DNA of 64,000 nt from Bog-950 sp046329515 (GTDB lineage: Bacteria > Bacteroidota > Bacteroidia > Chitinophagales > LD1), in NCBI GenBank assembly GCA_046329515.1, contig JAXLUM010000001.1, positions 496,001 to 560,000 on the forward strand, given 5' to 3'. Positions within the stretch are counted from its first letter, which is position 1; the number at the start of each line of letters is the position of its first letter. Below the pieces are notes generated by a model. It saw nothing but the letters and a program-made list of their open reading frames with translations. It did not search any database and was not told the origin of the DNA. This document shows positions 35,101 to 42,754 of the stretch, one piece after another. The position numbers were made by a program, and so were the translations under genes.

Positions 35101-38100
35101 CGGAGCCACAGGCGCTACCGGTGCTGGTGTTACAGGTCCTACCGGCCCCACAGGCAATAATGGTAATGACGGTGTAACCGGCGCAACCGGAGCCACTGGA
35201 TTTACAGGTACAACTGGTGCTACTGGCGCCACTGGCAGTACTGGCTCTACTGGTGCAACAGGAGTCACTGGTTCTACTGGGTCAACAGGTATAACTGGGG
35301 CCACTGGTAGTACCGGAGCTACAGGCATAACAGGTACAACGGGCGCTACTGGCAATACCGGGGCAACAGGGGCAACAGGTAATACAGGCGCAACGGGCTC
35401 TACAGGTAGCACAGGCGCTACAGGCAATACAGGTTCTACTGGTGTTACAGGAGCTACCGGAACAACTGGGGCAACGGGCACTACAGGAAACACGGGAGCC
35501 ACAGGTCCTCAAGGAATAACAGGCGCTACCGGTGCCACAGGCGATATAGGCCCTACCGGCGCAACAGGGGCTACCGGTGCTGATGGAGCATTGAATGCCT
35601 GGGGTATAACAGGTAACACCGGTATAAATGCCGCTACTAACTTTTTAGGAACAATAAATAATGCAGACCTTGTTGTACGAACTAACAATACAGAGAAAGC
35701 GCGTTTTACTTCTACGGGAACTTTTGGCATTGGTGTAGCAATACCGGCCGGCGTGGTGGAAGCCACAAATGTTGGCGGTAATAACCAAATTTTTGTGAGT
35801 ACGAATTATGGTAATCCAAACGAGTTTTGGTTCCGCCGCGCACAGGGAACACTTGCTGCGCCTACTGCGGTTGGAAACAATAGCGCATTAGGACGTATTG
35901 ATGCCCGTGGTTATGACGGCAGCGCTTTTGTGCTTAGCAACCGTATTGAGTTGTTAGCGGATAGCACCCCTACTACAGGCAATATGCCCGGCCGCATAAG
36001 TTTCTTAACAGTTCCGAATGGCGGAGGCACTACGCCGGTAGAACGTATGCGTATTAACCGTAATGGACTGGTGAGTATTAATATGACTACCACGCCAAAC
36101 ACCTACCTTGATGTTAATGGTGACCTGGCGCTGCATGAAGGCACGCTTACTTTAGTAAACGGCGATAACAATAACGTTGCTTCGCAACCGTTTCCTTCGG
36201 GAAGAAGTTTTTACAGAATAACGGGGCCCACTTCAGATTTTAATATAACCGGTATTTCAGGCGGACAGGATGGACGTATATTGATTTTATTTAATGATGC
36301 GTCGGATACAATGAACATATTGAACGCATCTACATTCTCTGCAGTAACTAACCGCATTATTACATCAGGCGGCACAACATTAGCTGTGCCCGTGCGTGGA
36401 ACGGCAACGTTAGAATACAGCGCAACTAACAGCCGATGGATTGTAGTAAGCTACAACCTTGGCAATATGAGTGTTGCGGCCGTAACAGGCCCAACAGGGC
36501 CTACCGGCGCAACAGGTCCTCAAGGAATAACTGGGGCAACAGGTATCACAGGAAGTACCGGAGCTACTGGCTCTACAGGTGCAACAGGAAGTACTGGAGT
36601 AGCAGGTGCCACTGGTTCAACCGGCACTACCGGCGCAACCGGTTCTACGGGAAATACCGGAGCTACAGGTATCACAGGCGCTACTGGCTCTACAGGTGCT
36701 ACCGGCGCAACAGGTTCAACCGGAGCCACTGGATCTACTGGTGCTACTGGCGCCACTGGCAGTACTGGCTCGACGGGTGCCACAGGTTCAACAGGAATAA
36801 CAGGTGTCACTGGTCCTACAGGAAATACTGGAAGCACAGGTGCCACGGGTTCTACGGGAGCTACAGGTAGCACTGGTGTAACGGGCTCAACTGGTTCAAC
36901 AGGCCCTGCCGGCTCTGCCAACGCCTGGGGGTTAACGGGCAACACCGGCACAGTTGATGCTACTAATTTTATAGGAACCGTTGATAATATTCCATTTAAT
37001 GTAAGAGTAAACAACAACCGCTCCGGACGTATTGATCCTATTAATGCCAATACGTATTGGGGATACAGAGCAGGTATAAGCGCTACCACAACTAACAATA
37101 CGTTAATAGGTGACCAAACAGGAGAGTTTGTTATTAACGGCGGCAACAATACCGCTATTGGGTCATTAGCTTTAAATGGAATAGTAAGCGCTAGTTTCAA
37201 TGATGCCTCTGAAAACGTGGCCATTGGTGTTTCGGCTCTGTACAGTTTAGCAAGAGGGAAACGAAACATAGGTATTGGTAACAACGCCCTTTATGCCTTA
37301 GCCAGTGACTATGATGACAATATTGCAATAGGAGATTCAGCCGCATACAGTGCATACTTTAATTCAAATATTGCTATAGGCAGCAGTGCCTTGAAAAATG
37401 TTGGCGCCTCGGGCGCCAATATTGCCATAGGCCAGCGGGCATTGTATAGCTATTCTCCTACACCGTTGTATACATCCAGTTATAGTGTAGCAATAGGTTA
37501 CCAGGCGCTTTATTCACTTAAGCCAACGGCTTCTACCAACGCACAAAAGCATGTGGCAGTGGGGTATGAAGCATTAAAAAATACTACTACCGGAACTGCA
37601 AACAATGCCATCGGTTTTTGGGCCGGCCTTTCTAATACCACCGGAAACAATAACGTGTTTATTGGTGAGTCAGCGGGGCTTTTCAGCACCACAGGTAGCG
37701 GCAATGTGTTTTTGGGCGCCGCAACCGGTAATGCAAATACTACAGGCAGTAATAACGCCCTATTGGGTTTTAATGCTGAGTTTGGAAGCAATGCCTTATC
37801 AAATGCTTCGGCTATAGGTGCAAATTCGCGGGTTGATACCAGCAATGCAATTGTATTGGGCACGGTAAACGGTATTAATGGTGCCACTACAGGGGTAAAT
37901 GTTGGTATAGGAACAAACGCACCCGGGTACCCGTTGCATGTGGTGTATTCGCCGGGGGCTCTGGGCAACAGGTCCGCAGTGCGGGTGGAATATAACGTAG
38001 CCAGCAGTTCATCGGGTACCGGTATGCTGGTAACGGCTGAAAATACTAGCACCGGGAACTTGCAGGCAGGTTATTTCCAGGTCAAGAATTCACTCAGTGC

Positions 38101-40474
38101 TAATAATACCAGCGCAGTTTTTGCGTTGAACACTGCCCAGGGGAATTTCAATTCAGCCTTTGACGGGCATGCTACCGCTGCCGGCGGCATAGCTAATTAC
38201 GGTGCTAATATTTACGCTACGGGTGCTCCAACAAATTATGGAGTTAATGCATATGCATATGGAACCGGTTCCACAAGCTGGGCAGGCTACTTTGGCAACC
38301 CTCTTCAAGCGGCATCGGGTAAGGTGCATATACAGGATACACTAGCAATAGCCACCACAGCACCTCAGCGCAGGTTCCATCTTTTTGGCACCACCAGCGG
38401 TATGCGTTACGGCGGTGTTGCTACCGGTGGTTCATTTATTACTACGCCTACCGGCAGTACTGATAAGTTAATGTTTGCAGATGCCAATGGCGATATGCGC
38501 GCCATGCCTTCAGGCACTACCGGAGATGTATTAACCTTTACCGCTACAGGACCTGACTGGGTAGCCCCCGGAAGCGGTACAGCCTGGAGTCTTACAGGCA
38601 ATGCCGGTACAAGTTCTGCAACCAACTACATTGGTACATCCGACGGGCAAAACTTAGTGTTTAAAATAGGTAATACGCGTTCAGGATTATTAGATATGAG
38701 TGCAAATGCTAATACTTATTTCGGCTACAGGGCCGGGCTAAGTGCAGGTGCCAGTGCATTTAGAAACGTATTTGTTGGTGTAATGGCCGGAAACAATACC
38801 ACCAGTGGTTCAGATAATGTGGCGGTTGGTAACGGCGCATTATTAACAAATACTACAGGTAGCCGAAACACCGCTATTGGTAGTTTGTCCCTACTTTCTA
38901 CCACAACCGGCAACAGCAATACAGCTGTAGGAATAGGTTCTCTGTCCTCAACTACTACCGGTTTTTACAATGTGGCTGTGGGAGATAGTGCGGGCTTTAG
39001 CAATACGAGTGGTTCACGCAATATTTCTATTGGCAGCTATGCCGGCTTCTCATCTTCTTCGGCTACGTTAAACGTGGCTATAGGTGATAGTGCACTATTT
39101 AATAATACGGCCACAGGTATTACGGCTGTAGGCTATCGCGCGCTTGCCAGAAATACTACTGGAACCAACAACGTAGCTTTTGGTCCGACTGCCGGCTACT
39201 TCAACACTACCGGAGGTTCGAATGTGTTTATTGGCAACTCAGCGGGCTTCAGTAACACTACTACAGGTGCTAATACCTATGTAGGAAGTGCAGCCGGCCA
39301 GTTGAACACTGCAGGAGCAAATACCTATGTCGGCCAACTTGCAGGTGCTCAATCAGTAAAAGGCGAAGAGAATGTATACATGGGGGTATTGGCAGGAACC
39401 TTACGGACTAACGGTGATCAAAACGTATTTATAGGTGCTTACTCAGGCGATGGCGCAGAGCTGGCTTCAGACAGTGCCAACAATAACACCTTTGTTGGTT
39501 ATGGTACGGGTGTAGGAGTAACCGGTGGAGATGACAATACTATCCTCGGTCACCTTGCTGGTAACAATGTTTTTACGGGTAGTAAAAATACTTTCTTAGG
39601 GGCTGAGGCAGATGTTACCGGTGTAGGTTCATTTTCTCTAACTAATGCAACGGCCATAGGTTACAATGCCCTGGTATCAGCTTCAAACAACATTATTTTG
39701 GGAGATAGCTCCCTGTTTCCTAAAGTTGGTATTGGTGTAACTGCTGTAGGCAAAACCTATTCAAACGCAAAAATGGAAATTGCTACCAACGGGACAACCG
39801 AAAACGGTTTTGTGCTACGTAATGCTTCATCAACTACTGTTGTTCCCGCAAACATTGTGCTGCAAAAGTCTTACGGCACCTTAAGTGCACCATCGGTACC
39901 GGGCAACGGTGCAGACTTAGGCCAGATTGAATTTGATGCTTACAATGGTACCGGTTATACTGAAGTAGCCGATGTAATAGGTGAAATGGATTCTATAGGT
40001 TCAGGATCAGTAATGCCGGGCCGTTTATCATTTTTTACGCGTAGCTCTGCAGGCACTTTAGGTGAAGCTATGCGCATAAACCGTGACGGAAATGTAGGTA
40101 TTAACAATGCCGACCCTGATACCAAACTGGTAGTAAATGGTGGTATATCTGCCTTATCAACCACTTTAGTATTAAGCAACGATAACCAATTGATAACTGT
40201 TGGCGACCAGACCTATATACGTTTAAACAGTAACTCTGCAACCGGCACAACCCGCACTATTACATTAACCGATGGGCTTGAAATAGGCCATATATTAATT
40301 ATAACAAGTAACGGTACCGGAACCGACCAGTTTGAAATGGTTGATGAGGATACACAAGCCGGCACAAACACACAAACAGGCAGCGCTTCATTGTTGTTTG
40401 ACCCGCAGGATGCGGCCACCTTTATTTGGGATGGAACGGATTGGGTGATGCTAAGTTTTAGAAGTAATAACTAA
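29129..40474 (+). CDS. giant collagen-like repeat protein with YadA-head-like repeats
   Basis: 3781 aa. An ATG at 29138 may be the true start, as it directly opens the signal peptide MKKLSTLLLLLCSVFIINAQ. Residues 24-138 form a globular domain (QAVNYQAIARDAGGSALTNK, VSVPYALYAEKAG) common at the head of Bacteroidota collagen-like proteins. Residues about 140-2152 are Gly-X-Y repeats rich in GAT, GPT, GPQ and GPA, broken once by a short globular insert near 218-249. A globular module (about 2153-2450), a second collagen block (about 2452-2596) and two arrays of NTAIG/NVAIG-type repeats (about 2652-2924 and 3191-3531) resembling YadA head repeats follow. No T9SS sorting domain is evident. Thr in Y positions could be glycosylated. 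Predicted to form long extracellular fibres; surface attachment mode unknown. Confidence 0.9.
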   Translation: MQDMKKLSTLLLLLCSVFIINAQVPQAVNYQAIARDAGGSALTNKNISVRFTISNGINPGTPIYQESQTAITNQFGLFTCKIGTGNILLGSFPAISWAGGNKYLMVEYDPNGGTNYLNMGSTELVSVPYALYAEKAGNAGGTGATGPTGPAGVQGATGLKGATGATGPNGAAGATGPKGATGATGPTGANGAPGNTGAQGPAGNNGAQGATGATGTTGVGITNIIDNGNGTVTIVLSNGQTFTVQSGITGATGPQGIQGITGATGANGLDGSTGPQGPTGSNGVDGATGPQGVTGANGLDGATGPQGVQGITGPTGPTGAGGGATGATGDTGPQGPAGANGATGPQGPAGSNGATGANGLDGATGPQGVQGITGPTGPTGAGGGATGATGDTGPQGPAGVNGATGPQGPAGSNGATGANGIDGATGPQGLQGVTGPTGPTGAGGGATGATGDTGPQGPAGANGATGPQGPAGSNGATGANGIDGATGPQGIQGVTGPTGPTGAGGGATGATGDTGPQGPAGVTGANGVDGATGPQGATGANGLDGATGPQGIQGITGPTGPTGAGGGATGATGDTGPQGPAGVNGATGPQGPAGSNGATGANGLDGATGPQGLQGITGPTGPTGAGGGATGATGDTGPQGPAGVTGANGVDGATGPQGATGANGIDGATGPQGIQGITGPTGPTGAGGGATGATGDTGPQGPAGANGATGPQGPTGSNGATGANGIDGATGPQGLQGVTGPTGPTGAGGGATGATGDTGPQGPAGANGATGPQGPAGSNGAAGANGIDGATGPQGIQGVTGPTGPTGAGGGATGATGDTGPQGPAGVTGANGVDGATGPQGATGANGLDGATGPQGITGPTGPTGAGGGATGATGDTGPQGPAGVNGATGPQGPTGSNGATGANGIDGATGPQGLQGVTGPTGPTGAGGGATGATGDTGPQGPAGANGATGPQGPAGSNGATGANGIDGATGPQGIQGVTGPTGPTGAGGGATGATGDTGPQGPAGVTGANGVDGATGPQGATGANGLDGATGPQGIQGITGPTGPTGAGGGATGATGDTGPQGPAGVNGATGPQGPAGSNGATGANGLDGTTGPQGLQGITGPTGPTGAGGGATGATGDTGPQGPAGVTGANGAQGPTGANGIDGATGPQGITGPTGPTGAGGGATGPTGATGPIGNNGNTGATGAQGATGDTGPQGPSGVNGNTGATGPLGPVGPTGADGLNGVTGATGSQGPQGITGATGATGIGVTGSTGATGPQGATGATGLDGATGPQGIQGITGPTGPTGAGGGATGPTGATGPIGNNGNTGATGAQGVTGDTGPQGPAGINGNTGATGPQGVTGATGSNGVNGATGPQGATGANGLDGATGPQGIQGITGPTGPTGAGGGATGPTGATGPIGNNGNTGATGAQGVTGDTGPQGPAGVNGNTGATGSQGPQGVTGATGATGPQGVTGATGTNGINGSTGTTGPQGATGANGLDGATGPQGITGPTGPTGAGGGATGPTGATGPIGNNGNTGATGAQGATGDTGPQGPAGVNGNTGATGPQGPQGITGTTGATGATGVGVTGPTGPTGTAGNNGLTGPTGVTGATGAGVTGPTGPTGNDGATGATGPQGTAGSTGATGANGSNGVTGATGPQGIQGNTGVTGATGAGVTGPTGPTGNNGATGATGPQGSAGPTGVTGANGSNGVTGATGPQGLQGITGPTGPTGAGGGATGPTGATGPIGNNGLTGPTGATGASGAQGPAGPTGATGLNGVTGATGSQGLQGVTGATGVTGVGVTGPTGPTGTAGSNGVTGPTGATGNNGSDGVTGATGPQGPAGPTGANGSNGITGATGSQGPQGITGATGATGIGVTGSTGATGPQGIQGNTGATGATGNNGLTGPTGVTGPTGNNGNDGATGATGPQGAAGSTGATGANGSNGVTGATGPQGIQGNTGATGATGAGVTGPTGVTGATGSQGLQGITGATGATGIGVTGSTGATGPQGIQGNIGATGATGAGVTGPTGPTGNNGNDGVTGATGATGFTGTTGATGATGSTGSTGATGVTGSTGSTGITGATGSTGATGITGTTGATGNTGATGATGNTGATGSTGSTGATGNTGSTGVTGATGTTGATGTTGNTGATGPQGITGATGATGDIGPTGATGATGADGALNAWGITGNTGINAATNFLGTINNADLVVRTNNTEKARFTSTGTFGIGVAIPAGVVEATNVGGNNQIFVSTNYGNPNEFWFRRAQGTLAAPTAVGNNSALGRIDARGYDGSAFVLSNRIELLADSTPTTGNMPGRISFLTVPNGGGTTPVERMRINRNGLVSINMTTTPNTYLDVNGDLALHEGTLTLVNGDNNNVASQPFPSGRSFYRITGPTSDFNITGISGGQDGRILILFNDASDTMNILNASTFSAVTNRIITSGGTTLAVPVRGTATLEYSATNSRWIVVSYNLGNMSVAAVTGPTGPTGATGPQGITGATGITGSTGATGSTGATGSTGVAGATGSTGTTGATGSTGNTGATGITGATGSTGATGATGSTGATGSTGATGATGSTGSTGATGSTGITGVTGPTGNTGSTGATGSTGATGSTGVTGSTGSTGPAGSANAWGLTGNTGTVDATNFIGTVDNIPFNVRVNNNRSGRIDPINANTYWGYRAGISATTTNNTLIGDQTGEFVINGGNNTAIGSLALNGIVSASFNDASENVAIGVSALYSLARGKRNIGIGNNALYALASDYDDNIAIGDSAAYSAYFNSNIAIGSSALKNVGASGANIAIGQRALYSYSPTPLYTSSYSVAIGYQALYSLKPTASTNAQKHVAVGYEALKNTTTGTANNAIGFWAGLSNTTGNNNVFIGESAGLFSTTGSGNVFLGAATGNANTTGSNNALLGFNAEFGSNALSNASAIGANSRVDTSNAIVLGTVNGINGATTGVNVGIGTNAPGYPLHVVYSPGALGNRSAVRVEYNVASSSSGTGMLVTAENTSTGNLQAGYFQVKNSLSANNTSAVFALNTAQGNFNSAFDGHATAAGGIANYGANIYATGAPTNYGVNAYAYGTGSTSWAGYFGNPLQAASGKVHIQDTLAIATTAPQRRFHLFGTTSGMRYGGVATGGSFITTPTGSTDKLMFADANGDMRAMPSGTTGDVLTFTATGPDWVAPGSGTAWSLTGNAGTSSATNYIGTSDGQNLVFKIGNTRSGLLDMSANANTYFGYRAGLSAGASAFRNVFVGVMAGNNTTSGSDNVAVGNGALLTNTTGSRNTAIGSLSLLSTTTGNSNTAVGIGSLSSTTTGFYNVAVGDSAGFSNTSGSRNISIGSYAGFSSSSATLNVAIGDSALFNNTATGITAVGYRALARNTTGTNNVAFGPTAGYFNTTGGSNVFIGNSAGFSNTTTGANTYVGSAAGQLNTAGANTYVGQLAGAQSVKGEENVYMGVLAGTLRTNGDQNVFIGAYSGDGAELASDSANNNTFVGYGTGVGVTGGDDNTILGHLAGNNVFTGSKNTFLGAEADVTGVGSFSLTNATAIGYNALVSASNNIILGDSSLFPKVGIGVTAVGKTYSNAKMEIATNGTTENGFVLRNASSTTVVPANIVLQKSYGTLSAPSVPGNGADLGQIEFDAYNGTGYTEVADVIGEMDSIGSGSVMPGRLSFFTRSSAGTLGEAMRINRDGNVGINNADPDTKLVVNGGISALSTTLVLSNDNQLITVGDQTYIRLNSNSATGTTRTITLTDGLEIGHILIITSNGTGTDQFEMVDEDTQAGTNTQTGSASLLFDPQDAATFIWDGTDWVMLSFRSNN
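29545..35583 (+). repeat. collagen-coding repeat block 1
   Basis: About 6 kb of DNA encoding Gly-X-Y triplets, built from higher-order modules containing a conserved GPTGPTGAGGGATGATG core. Neighbouring modules are nearly identical, and the later part (after about 35160) becomes short GATGST-type units. Confidence 0.9.
31261..32239 (+). repeat. 540-bp tandem duplication inside the collagen block
   Basis: 31261-31699 and 31801-32239 align at a 540-bp offset with a single difference (G at 31472, A at 32012, giving Ala versus Thr). The alignment ends where a 9-bp in-frame indel begins. Flanking sequence upstream differs at only a few sites. This indicates a recent duplication or gene conversion. 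Confidence 0.9.
36480..36915 (+). repeat. collagen-coding repeat block 2
   Basis: About 145 codons of GATGST/GVTGPT-type triplets, separated from block 1 by a globular module. Confidence 0.85.
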
Positions 40475-40475
40475 T

Positions 40476-40503
40476 AAAAAGGGCGGTTAACACCGCCCTT
40501 TTT
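40476..40503. terminator. bidirectional terminator between the collagen-like gene and the lipoprotein gene
   Basis: AAAAAGGGCGGT and ACCGCCCTTTTT arms around a four-base loop, 2 bp after the collagen-like stop; both flanks allow function on either strand. Confidence 0.88.
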
Positions 40504-40505
40504 AT

Positions 40506-40865
40506 TTAAGGTATAGTATCTAACTCCACAATTTGGTTTAGCTGGGCGTGTAAGGTGCTTTTTGTGATTTTGAATTTTAAAAAATCTGCACGCAATTCTG
40601 TTATATCAAACTCCATTGAATCGGCACCGCCGAATTGGGCTTTAAGAAATACATGGTTATCATTCCTGCTCCAGGTGCCTTTAGGGTTGCCATCTGCATA
40701 AAATACACTGTCGGCCCCGAAAACTATTGGCAGGCCATTTACAAAACTTGCGGGATTACTTACGTACCAGCTTTGGTTAGCCAGGTAATCGGTATTAATC
40801 AATTCCTTTTTACAAGAAGTTAGTATTAGTACAGCAGCGAAAACGAGAACTATTAATGCGCGCAT
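40506..40865 (-). CDS. small lipoprotein of unknown function
   Basis: 119 aa. Signal peptide MRALIVLVFAAVLILTSC with lipobox LTSC (Cys18), then a beta-rich domain of about 100 residues (SWYVSNPASFVN, GTWSRNDNHVFLKAQF, LRADFLKFKITKS) reminiscent of lipocalin-like Bacteroidota lipoproteins, though no family is certain. Convergent with the collagen-like gene, sharing its terminator. Confidence 0.65.
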   Translation of the reverse strand: MRALIVLVFAAVLILTSCKKELINTDYLANQSWYVSNPASFVNGLPIVFGADSVFYADGNPKGTWSRNDNHVFLKAQFGGADSMEFDITELRADFLKFKITKSTLHAQLNQIVELDTIP

Positions 40866-41009
40866 GAAATTGTAGTTTATGCTAAAGTAGTTAATGCCGG
40901 ATAATGAGCTGTTGCACTACGAAATCAAAATTGGGCCAATATGCCGGGAAAGTATACCCCATAATACCGTACGGACAGTTTTTGCAAGACAGGGTTTTAA
41001 AATTCAGTT

Positions 41010-41186
41010 ATGGAAAAGGAAAATATAGAGAAGGACGAAAAAGGTAAGGAGATTCAAAATTTAAAACCTGAGGAAAAACCGGGCACCGATAAATCGGAAT
41101 TGAATGACGGACAGAACGAAAATAAATCAGGAGAAGAAAATCTTCCCCTGATAACACAGATTCTTATTCATTCTATACACGCCTAG
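41010..41186 (+). CDS. 58-aa highly charged protein
   Basis: Starts MEKENIEKDEKGKEIQNLKP and ends LPLITQILIHSIHA. Very rich in Glu, Lys, Asn and Asp, predicted disordered except for a short hydrophobic C-terminus. It overlaps the end of the convergent DUF2383 gene by 4 bp. Such small hydrophilic proteins are common next to stress genes in this phylum; it could also be a chance ORF. Confidence 0.4.
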   Translation: MEKENIEKDEKGKEIQNLKPEEKPGTDKSELNDGQNENKSGEENLPLITQILIHSIHA

Positions 41187-41641
41187 CCCTTATTCTTTTC
41201 TAAATCGCGCATGGCTTTAATCTTGTTGTGGTCCTGTGCTAACAGGCCCTTTTGCTGGTCTATAACAGAACGTGCCGCTTGTGAAAGGTTGCTGCTCTTC
41301 AATACCTCCTCATAAGTTTCCAATGCAGCATCCTCGCCATATTCGCATGAACTTAAAATGGCTTTGCGGTCTTTATTAGTAAGCGCGGAGCGTATATCCA
41401 TCCAGGCCCGGTATATTTTGCCGGTTGTTTTAGTGCCTGTAGTGGGTTCGCCGCCTGCTTTCATAATTTCATCAGCCAATTCGTTTTTGAATTTAAAGCT
41501 GTGCTCGGCCATATCTTTAAATACTTCTTTAAGGTCGCTGTCTTCAGTTTCCTTCATGGCCTTTTTATAACCTTCAACGCGGTCGTTATTGATTTCAACC
41601 AAGCTGTTGAGGTCTTTCACCATATCTTTATTACCTTCCAT
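41183..41641 (-). CDS. PA2169-family (DUF2383) four-helix-bundle protein
   Basis: 152 aa, all helical. LVEINNDRVEGYKKAMKETE, FKFKNELADEIMKAGGEPTT, YRAWMDIRSALTNKDRKAIL, CEYGEDAALETYEEVL match the ferritin-like DUF2383 family. Glu and His residues are placed as in ferritin-like bundles, but metal binding is not established. The family is often linked to stress or stationary phase. Stands alone. Confidence 0.85.
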   Translation of the reverse strand: MEGNKDMVKDLNSLVEINNDRVEGYKKAMKETEDSDLKEVFKDMAEHSFKFKNELADEIMKAGGEPTTGTKTTGKIYRAWMDIRSALTNKDRKAILSSCEYGEDAALETYEEVLKSSNLSQAARSVIDQQKGLLAQDHNKIKAMRDLEKNKG

Positions 41642-41806
41642 AATGCTGTTGTTTTGGGTTTATGAATTACTTCTAACAGCCCGAAATGCTAAAAAGGTGT
41701 ACCATTATAATGCCTTGTAAAGGTTATCTTTGTCCAAAAATAGAGCAATATTTTTCCTCATTATCAGCAACTTACAAAGGTTGCTTGAAATATTTATAGC
41801 GAATTG

Positions 41807-41837
41807 TTGTGTAAAACGGGCTATAATTCTACATTTG
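41807..41837 (+). promoter_or_regulatory. promoter of the ribosomal protein operon rplM-rpsI-rpsB
   Basis: TTG at 41807-41809, 20-bp spacer, TACATTTG at 41830-41837, a full match to the phylum consensus 38 bp before rplM. A second -7-like box, TATCTTTG at 41725-41732, lacks a well-placed TTG. Confidence 0.7.
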
Positions 41838-41875
41838 CGCTCCTTTTCAGAAAAAGAAATTAAAAGAGAGAAATT

Positions 41876-42316
41876 ATGCAATCACGCAGTTATAACACCC
41901 GCACGGTAAAAGAGAGCGAAGTAAAGCGCGAGTGGTTTATTGTAGATGCAGAAGGTAAGACCCTTGGCCGTATGGTTTCAAAAGTTGCCTCTGTATTACG
42001 CGGTAAGCACAAGCCAACCTTTACCCCTAACACTGACACGGGCGATTTTGTAATAGTTATTAATGCCGCAAAAGTGCGCATGACCGGTAAAAAGCTTACT
42101 GAGCGTTACCTGGTGCGTTACACCGGCTACCCCGGCGGACAGCGCCATACAGCTCCTAAAGAGTTGTTGGATAAGAACCCTAACAGACTGATTGAGCATG
42201 CTGTTAAAGGTATGTTGCCAAAAAGTTCTTTAGGCCGCAAAATGTTCCGCAAGTTGTTTGTTTATGCCGATGACAAACATCCACACCTGGCTAACAAACC
42301 AAAACAACTGGCATAA
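41876..42316 (+). CDS. rplM: 50S ribosomal protein L13
   Basis: 146 aa. Typical landmarks: REWFIVDAEGKTLGRMVSKV, LRGKHKPTFTPNTDTGDFV, KLTERYLVRYTGYPGGQRH and VKGMLPKSSLGRKMFRKL. First gene of an operon with rpsI 21 bp and rpsB 33 bp apart, the standard L13-S9-S2 order of Bacteroidota. Confidence 0.98.
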   Translation: MQSRSYNTRTVKESEVKREWFIVDAEGKTLGRMVSKVASVLRGKHKPTFTPNTDTGDFVIVINAAKVRMTGKKLTERYLVRYTGYPGGQRHTAPKELLDKNPNRLIEHAVKGMLPKSSLGRKMFRKLFVYADDKHPHLANKPKQLA

Positions 42317-42337
42317 TCCTAAATCCAAATTATAACA

Positions 42338-42721
42338 ATGGAAAAAGTTACAGTAGGAAGAAGAAAAGCATCTGTTGCCCGTGCCAGTGTAAAGGCCGGT
42401 AGCGGAAACATTACCATTAACGGTAAAGAATATAAAGATTACTTTCCGATAGTTTACCTTCAGAACAAGGTAGAAGCTCCTTTAAAGACATCGGAAAGCG
42501 AAAACCGTTTTGATATTGCGGTTAATGTATTCGGCGGTGGTCAAAAAGGCCAGGCTGAAGCTGTTGCCCTTGCAATTTCGCGCGCTTTAATAATTGATAA
42601 CCCGGAAAAACGCCCTGCATTAAAGAAGGCCAAGCTGCTACGCCGCGATGCCCGTAAAGTTGAGCGTAAAAAGACCGGCTTACGCAAAGCCCGTAAGAGA
42701 GAGCAATACTCTAAGCGTTAA
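42338..42721 (+). CDS. rpsI: 30S ribosomal protein S9
   Basis: 127 aa, ending in the invariant basic tail with KKTGLRKARKREQYSKR, where the last Lys-Arg contacts P-site tRNA. The core has VGRRKASVARASVKAGSGN, ITINGKEYKDYFP and NVFGGGQKGQAEAVALAISR. Second gene of the L13-S9-S2 operon. Confidence 0.98.
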   Translation: MEKVTVGRRKASVARASVKAGSGNITINGKEYKDYFPIVYLQNKVEAPLKTSESENRFDIAVNVFGGGQKGQAEAVALAISRALIIDNPEKRPALKKAKLLRRDARKVERKKTGLRKARKREQYSKR

Positions 42722-42754
42722 TCCATTAGTAATAACATATTCAATAGAAAAGAT

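Noticed and set aside
29545..35583. Possible CRISPR array or tandem DNA repeat of regulatory type
   Set aside because: The repeats are in frame, encode Gly at every third residue, and lack unique spacers of constant length.
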